Shown one piece after another: positions 22,153 to 31,712 of a stretch of 64,000 bases of DNA. Position 1 is the stretch's first letter; each line of letters begins with the position of its first letter. The notes beneath the pieces were generated by a model. That model was not told where the DNA came from. It did not search any database and saw only the letters and a program-made list of their open reading frames with translations. The position numbers were made by a program, and so were the translations under genes. This DNA comes from Lichina pygmaea (lineage: Eukaryota > Ascomycota > Lichinomycetes > Lichinales > Lichinaceae). The DNA lies in NCBI GenBank assembly GCA_963422465.1, contig OY730174.1, positions 2,375,914 to 2,439,913 on the forward strand. Direction: 5' to 3'.

Positions 22153-24567
22153 ATGTCTTCCCCACAATCCTTCGTCCACTCTTCTCCGCTCTCGGCGACG
22201 GCAGTCAGTCCGCAGGCGCGTCGCCGGTCGCGCTTCACGTACCGACATCTATCGCAACTGAGCGGATCATCGGCCAACTGTCCATTGCGCGTCGTCGCAC
22301 ATGTCGACCTGGACGCCTTCTACGCGCAGTGCGAGATGAAGCGACTAGGCGTGTCAGAGGACACGCCGTTGGCGGTGCAGCAATGGGGCAGTTTCATCGC
22401 GATCAACTACCCGGCGAGGAAGTACGGCTTGTCGCGGTTCTCGACCGTGGTCGAGGCGGCAAAGGTGTGTCCCCATATGGTCATGCAACACGTGGCAACT
22501 TGGAAGGAAGGGGATAATAAGTGGGCATATCATGACGACGCGCCGGAGAACGTCGCGACGCACAAAGTGTCACTGGATCCCTACCGATTACAGTCGAGGC
22601 AAATCATGAGTCTGATCAAGGAGTGCTTGCCTCCGCCACCCGTGCAGCGTGTGGAGAAAGCAGGCGTGGACGAGGTTTTTCTGGATCTATCAGCCCAGGT
22701 GCATGGCGTCCTACTCTCGAGATATCCTGAGCTGAGCACGCCGGCGCCGTACGATGACCCGGCGGAGAATCTGCCGCGGCCTCCGACAACTGCGCTGGAA
22801 TGGGGCGCCGGCGCGGTGATCGACCTGGACGAGACGGAGACCGAGGACGATGACCCAGACTGGGACGACCTGGCGATGCAGATCGGGTCAGAAATCGTAC
22901 GGGGCGTACGAGGTTCGATCAGAGAGCGTCTAGGGTACACATGCTCGGCGGGGATCGCGCGGAACAAGATGCTCGCGAAACTGGGGTCAGCGCACAACAA
23001 GCCGAACCAGCAGACGATCGTGCGGGACCGGGCCGTGCAGCAATTTCTCTCGGGCTTCAAGTTCACGAAGATCCGCAACCTCGGTGGGAAACTTGGGGAC
23101 GAGGTCGTGTCGAGCTTCGGCGTAGACACGATTAGCGAGCTGCTCAAAGTGCCCATCGAACAGCTCAAGAGGAAACTCGGCAACGAGACCGGGACGTGGG
23201 TGTACCAGACCGTGCGCGGCGTGGACCAGAGCGAGGTCAATCCGCGTACTCAGATCAAGTCGATGCTCTCGGCCAAGTCCTTCCGGCCAACCATCTCCTC
23301 GGCCGAGCAGGCGGAGCGGTGGCTACGCATCTTCGCGGCCGACATATTCGCGCGCCTCGTCGAGGAGGGCGTGCTCGACAACCGTCGACGGCCACGTACG
23401 ATCAATCTGCAGCATCGACACCAGGGTCAGACCAAAGCGCGGTCGTGCGCGATCCCAACGGGCAGGGCCATCGATGAGGCTGTTCTCTTCGACCTATCGA
23501 GAACCTTGCTGAGGCACATCATCGCTGAAGGTGAAGTGTGGCCCTGCGCGAACCTGAGCCTCAGCGTGGCCGGATTTGAGGACGGCATCACGGGCAATCG
23601 CAAGATAGGGCAGTTCCTCGTGACAGGGAAAGAAGCGACGGCTCTGCGGCAGTCCGCGTTTGCTGCGTCGTCGTCAATACCACTACAATCACTTTCAGCA
23701 GCGGCAGGACAAGATTTCGATGGCCATGTTGAGAATTCGACCAAACGACGGAAGCTGAATGACAAGATCAACGACGAAGGAGCAGGTATTCAGAGGTTCT
23801 TCCGCAAGAGCGCCGACGACAGCTGCGAGAAAGAGAATACGAGGAAGGATATTTATGCGGCTGAGAGAGATGTCTCGTTGGAGCACTGTACTACAAAGTC
23901 TCGACCTCTGGATAAAGTCGGCGATGATGTCGATGATGTCGATGATGATAACAATGACAACGAAGAAGATCCTTCCAAGAAGCGCACACCGGAGGCCCTC
24001 CATCCCAACTCACCGCCCCTCGCAAATGACGCACAAGATCAAACCCAGCCTCAGACGGAAAACCGAGACAAAGACCGACAAGGCAGCACAAACAATCAGT
24101 CAAGCCCGTCACTCCCAGAGATATCCTCATCCTCACCATCGGTCCCCTCATCAACGGGCGTGTTTCTCTGTGCTCGGTGCCGGCAAAGACTGTCCCATTG
24201 GGAAAAGGACGAGCATGACGACTGGCATTTCGCCATGGATCTCCATCGGCAGGACCAGCAAGAACAGGGGCAGGAGCTGGGGCGATCACCGCTGCAGTTG
24301 GAGCTGCAGCAGCGACAGCAACAACATCTGGGCCAGGGGCAGGAGCACGGGCGGCAGCGGGGTTTTTTTCATCCTACAACAGCATCTTCCACGACCAATC
24401 CTCCAACTACTACCTTGACACTCCCGCTACCATCACCAACAGCAAAGACGAAGAAAGCACTACCACCGACAAAAACAGGAGCAAGGCGAAACGGACAAGG
24501 ACCGGGTCAGGGACATGGTCAAGGACAGGGGCATGGACAACGCCGTCTCGTGTTTCAGCCTCGATAG
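22153..24567 (+). CDS. RAD30: DNA polymerase eta (Y-family translesion polymerase)
   Basis: Single exon, 804 residues. The palm begins HVDLDAFYAQCE (catalytic Asp about 52) and GVDEVFLDLS (Asp173, Glu174) completes the metal site. GSFIAINYPARKYGLSRF carries the eta-type fingers residues. The helix-hairpin part reads CSAGIARNKMLAKLGSAHNK, followed by KIRNLGGKLGD and a little-finger region. Near residues 670-700 a UBZ3-type ubiquitin-binding zinc finger reads CARCRQRL, then HDDWHFAMDLH with the conserved Asp. GIQRFF near residue 546 resembles a weak PCNA-binding box. The enzyme replicates across UV photoproducts and is recruited to stalled forks by ubiquitinated PCNA. The C-terminus after the UBZ is Gln/Gly rich (PGQGHGQGQGHGQ), an unusual low-complexity tail. 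Being intronless is unlike its neighbours. Identification is certain. Confidence 0.97.
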   Translation: MSSPQSFVHSSPLSATAVSPQARRRSRFTYRHLSQLSGSSANCPLRVVAHVDLDAFYAQCEMKRLGVSEDTPLAVQQWGSFIAINYPARKYGLSRFSTVVEAAKVCPHMVMQHVATWKEGDNKWAYHDDAPENVATHKVSLDPYRLQSRQIMSLIKECLPPPPVQRVEKAGVDEVFLDLSAQVHGVLLSRYPELSTPAPYDDPAENLPRPPTTALEWGAGAVIDLDETETEDDDPDWDDLAMQIGSEIVRGVRGSIRERLGYTCSAGIARNKMLAKLGSAHNKPNQQTIVRDRAVQQFLSGFKFTKIRNLGGKLGDEVVSSFGVDTISELLKVPIEQLKRKLGNETGTWVYQTVRGVDQSEVNPRTQIKSMLSAKSFRPTISSAEQAERWLRIFAADIFARLVEEGVLDNRRRPRTINLQHRHQGQTKARSCAIPTGRAIDEAVLFDLSRTLLRHIIAEGEVWPCANLSLSVAGFEDGITGNRKIGQFLVTGKEATALRQSAFAASSSIPLQSLSAAAGQDFDGHVENSTKRRKLNDKINDEGAGIQRFFRKSADDSCEKENTRKDIYAAERDVSLEHCTTKSRPLDKVGDDVDDVDDDNNDNEEDPSKKRTPEALHPNSPPLANDAQDQTQPQTENRDKDRQGSTNNQSSPSLPEISSSSPSVPSSTGVFLCARCRQRLSHWEKDEHDDWHFAMDLHRQDQQEQGQELGRSPLQLELQQRQQQHLGQGQEHGRQRGFFHPTTASSTTNPPTTTLTLPLPSPTAKTKKALPPTKTGARRNGQGPGQGHGQGQGHGQRRLVFQPR

Positions 24568-25011
24568 CACTCAACTTGCTTTTTGATCTCTCGGGCACGC
24601 ACCCAGGCGCGCCAGGGTATACGATTCGGGAGGCGGGCAGTAGACCAAGTTTCTCTGTCATGCCGTGTCGTTCTCGGGGTTCCCAGTATCTCTCTCTCTC
24701 CCAATCCTCGTCTTTCTCTTTCCATTCTCTCCCACTCTTATCTTCTCATCTACTCCCTTCTCCATCCCTCCTTCTCTTCGTCCCTCGGTTTTATTTAGAA
24801 CTGCAGGCGCCATGCCTCGAACAAAGATATATCTCCCTTTCTTTACCTTCTCATTGGCGGAAATGGACACTTTGCATCAACTTTCACACTGCATGGCCAG
24901 GACGGAGAGAGGGAAACCCCCTCCCCCAAGCAAATGAAGGGAAGAATTGATCGAAAATCAACAAAGAAGGTTTTGATGCAGCGACGCATGCAGTCTCAGC
25001 CGTAGTGCCAA

Positions 25012-25038
25012 CAGCAGCAGCAGCTGCTGCTGCTGCAG
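25012..25038. repeat. CAG4-CTG5 palindrome
   Basis: Four CAG units run directly into five CTG units, forming a perfect 24-base palindrome plus one unit. It can fold as a hairpin or cruciform and is next to a CTGCAG site. Confidence 0.9.
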
Positions 25039-27530
25039 TGCAAGAGGCGGTGGCTATCGTCGGGTAGATCTACAGGGTGCCACGGCCTGCAGACCTTACG
25101 TTGCATGCATGTCTGCGTGCTTGAGGTAAGAGTGAGGCCGAGTGATCACGATTATACTTTCATGAGCCTCGTGCGCTTGTTCCACTCAACCTCTGCGCCC
25201 GTCCCTCTCTCCTGCCATTGGAGTTGTTCCCCACGAACAGATGACGCGCGAATGACTTTGGTTGTCCAACCCGAAAAAAGGCCTCTGAGCGAGATGCAGC
25301 TCTTCTGCGAAGGACGTGCAGCTCTTTTCCTAAAGCATGACCTGTGCCGGCAAGGCTGGCATGTGCTTATAGTTTGTTTCTCCCGGTTATAAGGTATGGA
25401 GTAGGGAAGTAGTCTGATGGCGATGATCTATGCGGCCGAGAGAGAAAAGAAGGAAAAAAAAAGGGTTGTAGGCTGCAGTGGCTTGCGAACGTGGCGGAGG
25501 GTTGTGGTGCTTCGTTCCTCCACGACAGCAGATCTGGCAGGACATGACTTTGCATATGTATGCATCGCACATGCATGGCCTCTGCAAGGATGGTAAGAGA
25601 GATCTTGAGGAATAGGGACTCGTGCTGCATGCTGTATGTATGCGTGTATGTGTGGGGGTGTGTATATGTGTGTGCTTGCGTTGACCGCATGGAGATGCTG
25701 TACGACGCTGGAATGCCATGTCCAGGTCTGGACTTCTGTGTGCCAAGAGCAGGTCCCAAAATGAGTCTGCGGATTCCGCAGGCAGATGCGAGGTCGCTCC
25801 TGGTCGATCAACATCGTTGGTCCGATCAAAGATCCAGCTGTAGGTGTGACTCTTCTAGGAGAGAGGATCGAAAGGTTGAGCGCCGAACTCGCGTGGATAG
25901 AGTAAGATGGAACACGCTGTGCTGCATTGTTAGCTTCAGTACGGCGCGGCGGTGCAGGATTAGAGACGAGGCCTCAAGGGAGAAATGCCTCAGACATTGT
26001 CCAGGCCCCCTTGCTAACGGCGCCTGATGAGTGAAACGTGGTTCGAGTCCAGCTTTGAAGTGGGCCGACACTCCCAAGGTATGAAGTCGGCGGACGTGGG
26101 TCAGCGAGGAGATGGTGTTTCGCCAAAAGCAACCCCGAGAGCTGTGGCCACGCACGCCACTTGTACGGAAGTAAGAAGCGGCTCGATGACGAAGCAAGCA
26201 ACAGGACCCGAGAGGCCCCACGAAAAACGCGAATGAGGGGGCCGTTCCGCGAGCCCCAGTCAGATCTTGTTGCAACTCCACGACGAGCGTGTCGGAAGCA
26301 ATCGGTGGCAGCGGTCCCGCATGAGGTACCGTCAGTTCAAAGCAGGTCAGCCCGACGCAACGGTCTCGACCCGATACGACTGACTCGCCATCTGAAAGAA
26401 CTCTTGCCCTCGCTCGTGGACGGCTACGGTAGAAACCTCGGCGTGCAGCGATCTGCGTCGGGTGCTACAGTTCTTTGTGCGACTGTAGCGGCGGGTAGCC
26501 CGTAGAGCTACTGGTACGAGGTACTCAGGCTGGTGGGGTCATGATGCACGAGCGGCGAGCACATGACACCGTCGAAGCCGGGACCAATGTACTGTAAGCA
26601 GCCCACGGGAAGGATCTGCAGCCTTGCTGACGAAGAGTCAGCCGTGGCTCCAATAGAACGGCCCAGCCAGCCGCAAGCCACACATTTGTCGAGGCAGGGT
26701 TGAGGATCTTTTGCAGGGTTGTCGTGCGAGAATGATAGCGACAGACTCAGAATCAGAAGACTGAAGGCAGATCTCTTGGAGCCAACAACCAGAGGTCCGC
26801 CAACTGCGGCCACACATGTGTCTGGGCGAATTCTAGTCTCAGCTTCCCGCTCACCTGCTGCCTGCTGCCTGCATGGCACTGGATAGGTCATTTGTTTGCA
26901 GATCGTTCCGCTGCCAAGCAGCCCGTGCAGGAGTACTTTAAGGGTACCGTAGATGCTAGCGCCGGCATTGATGCCCAAAGCTCCTCAGGAAACGCGATGT
27001 CGCTTTTGAGTTATTTTGAGCCTCTCATAGGCCATCTGAGTTCGACGCCAAGGGGATCAACCGAAACTCTGGTGTGCATCTGCAAATCTCTGGCAGCAAC
27101 GGGGGTGCAGTGGGCGTCTCTGCCCGAGATTGGAAAAAGGAAAGCCTGTACGCCAGAGCAATACTAGCGTTGCTCGTTGCTGCGAGGGGATACGCGGCTG
27201 TATAGCCAATCACCAGACTGGAGCCTACTAGTGATATCCCGGGCCGTTGAAGGTAATTAGAGATTCTCGAATGATTCCGATGTTTGAGAGGCAAGCCGAC
27301 AGCATCCTGACGTAACATCAGGCATATCAATGTCTGTCAGAGTATCAGGTGGAAACAGAACTGGGCCAGACTACGATCGAAGCTTCAAGTTGGGTATCCC
27401 ACAGCGGGTCTGGTTCATTATTGCTCCAGTCTCTCGCGTAGTAACCTGGTAGAGACCGATGGTGACGGCGGTAGGAGAGGGATATCTAGAGAAGAAAGGG
27501 GGCATCGTAGGAGAGGAATCGACAGTGGAA

Positions 27531-27555
27531 GGGGGGGGGGGGGGGGGGGGGGGGG
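27531..27555. repeat. 25-base poly-G run
   Basis: Uninterrupted run of 25 G on the plus strand, long enough that its assembled length may be unreliable. Confidence 0.9.
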
Positions 27556-29463
27556 CGAGCAGGAGGGAAATCCGTGGAAGTTTGAGGTGTTGAGAGAAGA
27601 AAAAAGGGCCTGGCGTCCAAATCCACTGCTCCGTCCCATCCAATGAACCCGGAAAAAGCCCCAGGCAGGGGAAGTCGAGTCCGTCTGTCGTGATCGGCCC
27701 GCCGGCGGAATCGTTGCTGTCGAAGTCGAAGTCGAAGTCGGTGCCGTAGTCGTCCAACGGCCACCGACGGGCAAGTTGTCGGTTCCCAACGAAGAAGCGC
27801 GCGGGTCCGGGAGAGGTCGTGCCATGCCCCGGGCTTTGGGCGTCGCCCCTGCTCCCGATGACCCAGCTACGACCCTTTTGTGACGGAAGGGGAGCTTTTT
27901 TGTTGATCCTCCACTGTCTCCCTGGCCCGGGCTCAGGTGACGGCCACGTCGCGAATACGGGAACTGGACGTGCACCTACCAACCCTGTCTTTCGACATTA
28001 CTTCCCACTCGACGCGGTCCCGACTCGCGGAGTATCCAGAGCCGCGCCTTTCATGGGCTGGGCGCGTGCTCTCCCTGGTTGTTTCTCTTTCTGATCCATC
28101 CTCTCACACCGGCCCATTCTCGGTGAGGAGCCCGCCTCTAGGGCTGGGATGGCCACGACATCGTCCCCGGTCTGGTCGATGGCCACTTTCCTTTTTCTCT
28201 TTAGGCGGCTCTATCCCCACCTACCAGCCTGACCGGGCTAGAGGGTAGGCCAGGAGAGCCTTGTTGATGCGCGCTTCTTCATTGGTCTGCCCGCCGGTGC
28301 GGCCGACACGTCTCGCTGTGCCGTGCTCGGTGTCGCATGCCGAGTTCGAGCCGCCGACGGGCCGATGGAAAAAAAAAAGGTCGACGGACCAATAGCGAAA
28401 ATGCTCCCCTGCCTGGGCTCAAAAGTCAACGACCGCCAAAAGTCCCCAGAAAGTTCAGCCAGGCCCAAAGAATGAGGGGAAACACTTCCCAGAAACTCTT
28501 CCCCCCCCTGCTCGCCCCGTGATTCCTGCCCCCGATTTCTCCGCGTCGTCACCGTCTCCGACTTTTGTGATTCGTTCGCTTGGGTCGGCTGGCCGGCAGC
28601 AGAGGGGGGGGGGGGGGCACGGGGGTGTCGTGAATCCCTTTCTTCTCTCTGCTTCTCCGTGACCCCCGTGCTTTCCCCCTTTGTAACGCGGGAGTAGAGG
28701 GGATCCCGGTTTGCTTTCGCCACGGGCAGAGAGGCCCGCCACCAGCCGCCGCCCTTTCCCGCACTTGTTCGCACTACTATAAGAAGGTCAGCCTCGCCTG
28801 CCTGCCATTTGGTTTCAGTCCCCCACCCTTACGTTTCTCAGCCTTTCTTGCCTGCCTCCCAGAACGACCCCGCCACCACCGACCGAGAGAAACAAGCCCG
28901 TTCGTCCTTGGGGCCTCCGAGTCGCTCTTCGTAAGGTCGTTCAGGTCAATCTGGGATTTCGAGCCGGTGCTCGTCCGCCTTGGCCCTTGGACATCTCCAG
29001 TCGGGACCGCTCTTTTTGGATAGTTCCACAGAGAGAGGGAGAGAAGAAATCACCAGAGACTTGCACCCTTGGCATTTTGATCGCTCGTGGACCCAAGGAC
29101 CAGAGGGGAAAGGGTTTCTATCCGTCGCTGGATCCCATCCGGCTGGCCAAACCGGGACAGGACTTGCTCAGGATATCCCCTCCGCCCATTGGAGCTGTCC
29201 AGCGTCGCCGTCTTCCGCTTGTGGCTTTGCGAGTCTGTCTGCGTCTGTGTCTGAGTGTCTGTGTGTGCGTGTGCGCTGTGCGGTGTCTCTGGGCGTATTC
29301 GTGCGTCTCCTCTCGAATGCTACCGACCCGAATTCTGGATCCGTACTGGTCGCCCAGTGGAACCAATCATTCGTATTCCGGGCCGGTGAGGAGATCTCCT
29401 GTGGTCTCTCGACAAGTCAGCTCGTCCCCATCTTCCTCGGTTTCGCCGTACCCACCTGCCAAG

Positions 29464-30505
29464 ATGGGCCTGGCGACGAGGCTGAACAAGTATTTCCTTC
29501 CGGGAGAGGGCATCCGGCGAGAGGTCATCACGGCAGATATATGTCGCTATCTCGGGAATGATGCGCTCGTGAAGCCAGGAAATTATGAGGTTGGCATTGC
29601 CCATGCGATTTGAATGATGAGATGATGCCTCGTCGCCCGCGTGGCTCGCCCTCTCCGGTCGCGAGGGATATGATCGTGCTGACGCGTCGCTCGTCGCTCC
29701 TTTGCAGGGTCGAGATGGTTTCTGGGTGACGGCGTATCGCGCTCTCACGTCGGTAGGGGACATCCGCAACCAGGCCGAGAACCAGGCCTTGGGTATGCCC
29801 CTCCCTTTGCTGACTGGAAGCTTGCTCGCTCTCAGGATATGATTTCCGATCTGAAGGCCGATTCGCGCCGCTGGGCCGAGGAACAGGCGCAGGCGCAATC
29901 CGACCCACGGATCAGCAGACAAGGTAATAACCGTCTGTTCGTCTCCTTCTGTGTGGTCAGAGGTCGCGAGGCGCAACGGCGGAGTCGTGGTGATGCGAGA
30001 GATCTTTGTCTGATTGTCGCCTTCTCCAGTGGGATATCAGGACTCCCGGACGCACACGTTGCGCCAGCGCCACGGCCCGTCGGCGCAGCCTCAAGATCCC
30101 ATGGGTGAAGTTCCCGGGCCAATGGATCCGCGTGGTCCGCCCGCGCCGCAGTATTATGATCCCTATTCGCACCCTGGCGGCCAAGGTTACCCGGGCCCAC
30201 CGGGACAGTACCAGGGTTATCCAGCGCAGGATTATCCGCCCGGAACGAACCAAGACTATGCGCCCTATGGTGTCAGGCCGGGCCCAGATTATCAGGCGTT
30301 TGACCCTGGAGCGAACTATCAGCCTCGGACTGTCCCACAGTACCAGTACGCCTCCGGAGCTCCTCAGGAGGGGTATAACCAACCTCCCGCGGATCCACAA
30401 GGCAACTATCAACCCCAACATCCCATGCCTCGAACCGGAGGACAACCATCGCAACAGCATCCGCCCCGTGGTGATTATCCTCGCGGCGGCGGTGGCCGGA
30501 TATGA
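29464..30505 (+). CDS. RfeG-like conserved fungal protein
   Basis: Four exons join in frame (29464-29589, 29708-29752, 29836-29923, 30030-30505), 244 residues. The first ATG in a good frame gives MGLATRLNKYFLPGEGI. The N-terminal 85 residues are a conserved block: REVITADICRYLGNDALVKP, then YEGRDGFWVTAYRALTS and DMISDLKADSRRWAEEQ. This matches proteins annotated in aspergilli as transcription factor RfeG, by my recollection; no DNA-binding domain is visible, so that name should be taken lightly. The rest (from about residue 100) is a Gly/Pro/Tyr/Gln low-complexity region of PPGQYQGYPAQDYPPG type, probably disordered and possibly phase-separating. The first donor is a weak GTTGGC; other sites are ordinary. 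A long upstream stretch (about 28780-29463) with TG-rich and CT-rich blocks is likely leader. Confidence 0.75.
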
Positions 30506-31526
30506 TAGCTCAGATGTTGTCGATGCCGTCACTGGCTGGATCCGTGGGCCCCTTTGACTATCGCAAACATCGCGATTTGCTCTGAAGATGGTTTAGAGTT
30601 GGGCTGAGATCCTGGCAGTTCCTCTCTTCGTTCGGTTCCATGATGTGATGATCTCTTCATCTCGTTTCCCATGGACTTGAGGCTCCGCCGGACGAAAGTA
30701 TCGCAGTCCGTCTGTTGGCCTCGGATCCGGAAGTGTTTCTTCGCCGTGTCTTTGCAACTCACGTACGGCCTTTTCGGATGTAATCAGGAAGGAGTCAGGA
30801 GATGGATGTCGAGATGTCTCGAATGAGAATGCCACGAGGCTCGGGAGGGATGGTGGAGGTGGTAGATATGGTAGAAGTGATGACCATGGCGGGTGCGATG
30901 CGATGGGGGAAGGGTTCGGAAGATGCAGCAGCCTCGCAATATCGCGAGCTGGCAATGAAGGGTGGTGTGATTCGGCGACTTGGCATCGCGTGGAAGTTCT
31001 GGCATTGTCTCTTTCGTCTAGCCATTCCCCGTCGATGTCGGTGCGCTGTGCTGCCTCGAACGGACTCGTGTGCCGTCGAGTTGGGGTGACCGGCCCCGCG
31101 AATCTGTAGATATCGCTTCTCTCTCTCTCTTTCGATCGTGTGTGTGGTCGGCGCAAGTACGATTGTCCCCTCAAGATGTTCCTTTTGTCTAATGTCAACG
31201 TCAGCTTCATGTTCCACGTTCAAAGTCCATCGTGACTTCGAAAGAAACTGGGGACCAGGATAGGAGAAGAGTAAGCACTCACGATCCACGCCCGCCAGGC
31301 CGTCGTCGCTCGACAGGAGAAGACGCCCGCGAGACTCAGAAGTGTTCGTTCGTTCGTTCGTTCGTTCGGTCAAAAGGTTTGTCAGGTTGAAGGATTGGTT
31401 CGGTCGAAGGGTCGCGCCCAGGACGCCGCTGTAAGAATTCGGTCGGCTCTTTCAGGATATCGATCCGGCTAACGGTCAAGGCATGGAAGCATGTGGCGGA
31501 GACTTTTTGTGCGTTCAACCTGGCCC
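30506..31526. other. intergenic between convergent genes
   Basis: About 1 kb between the RfeG-like gene and the coiled-coil gene, which converge. Contains a (TTCG)n run at 31344-31368 and CT-rich sequence near 31115-31130. ORFs on both strands lack family features. Confidence 0.5.
31344..31368. repeat. (TTCG)n microsatellite
   Basis: About six GTTC/TTCG units in tandem. Confidence 0.9.
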
Positions 31527-31712
31527 GACTCCCCAGCGCCCCCCGGTGATACCTCGTCAGGGTTCAGGGGGAGACGCGGCGAAGGAGCGGCAAGACGACT
31601 TCCCCGTCGAGGATGGGCCGACTCCCCAGCACCCCCGGTGATACCCCGTCAGGGCTCAGCCGGAGGCGCGGCGAAGGAGCGGCAAGACGACATCCCCGTC
31701 GAGGAAGGGCCA
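31527..31712. repeat. 93-bp tandem duplication over the 3' end of the coiled-coil gene
   Basis: Copy one 31527-31619 and copy two 31620-31712, both starting GACTCCCCAGC and ending at GGGCC, with about ten differences. The stop codon of the minus-strand gene (31656-31658) lies inside copy two, so copy one is a downstream duplicate of the coding tail (DGDVVLPLLRRASG versus a diverged DGEVVLPLLRRVSP). Confidence 0.9.

Larger units (their letters stand above)
24568..29463. other. long gene-free stretch and RfeG leader
   Basis: Nearly 4.9 kb without a supportable gene. Frames up to about 200 codons occur on both strands (for example 27371-27982 minus) but look like translated non-coding DNA. Pyrimidine-rich blocks lie at 24680-24790 and 28780-28900. 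A CAG/CTG palindrome is at 25012-25038, a TG-rich tract at 25630-25672, a 25-base G run at 27531-27555 and a 14-base G run at 28604-28617. The last 650 bases are probably promoter and 5' leader of the RfeG-like gene. Confidence 0.5.

Noticed and set aside
26030-26060. GGTTCGAGTCC at 26039, identical to a tRNA B-box
   Set aside because: No five-pair T stem, no A-box at the right distance and no acceptor stem could be drawn, so no tRNA is called.
27371-27982. Minus ORF of 203 codons with poly-Pro
   Set aside because: It depends on translating the 25-base G run and has no family feature; alternative frames over the same run are equally open.
28980-29561. Plus ORFs extending the RfeG-like gene upstream
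   Set aside because: They start at non-ATG codons and translate the TG-rich leader; the conserved protein begins at the ATG at 29464.
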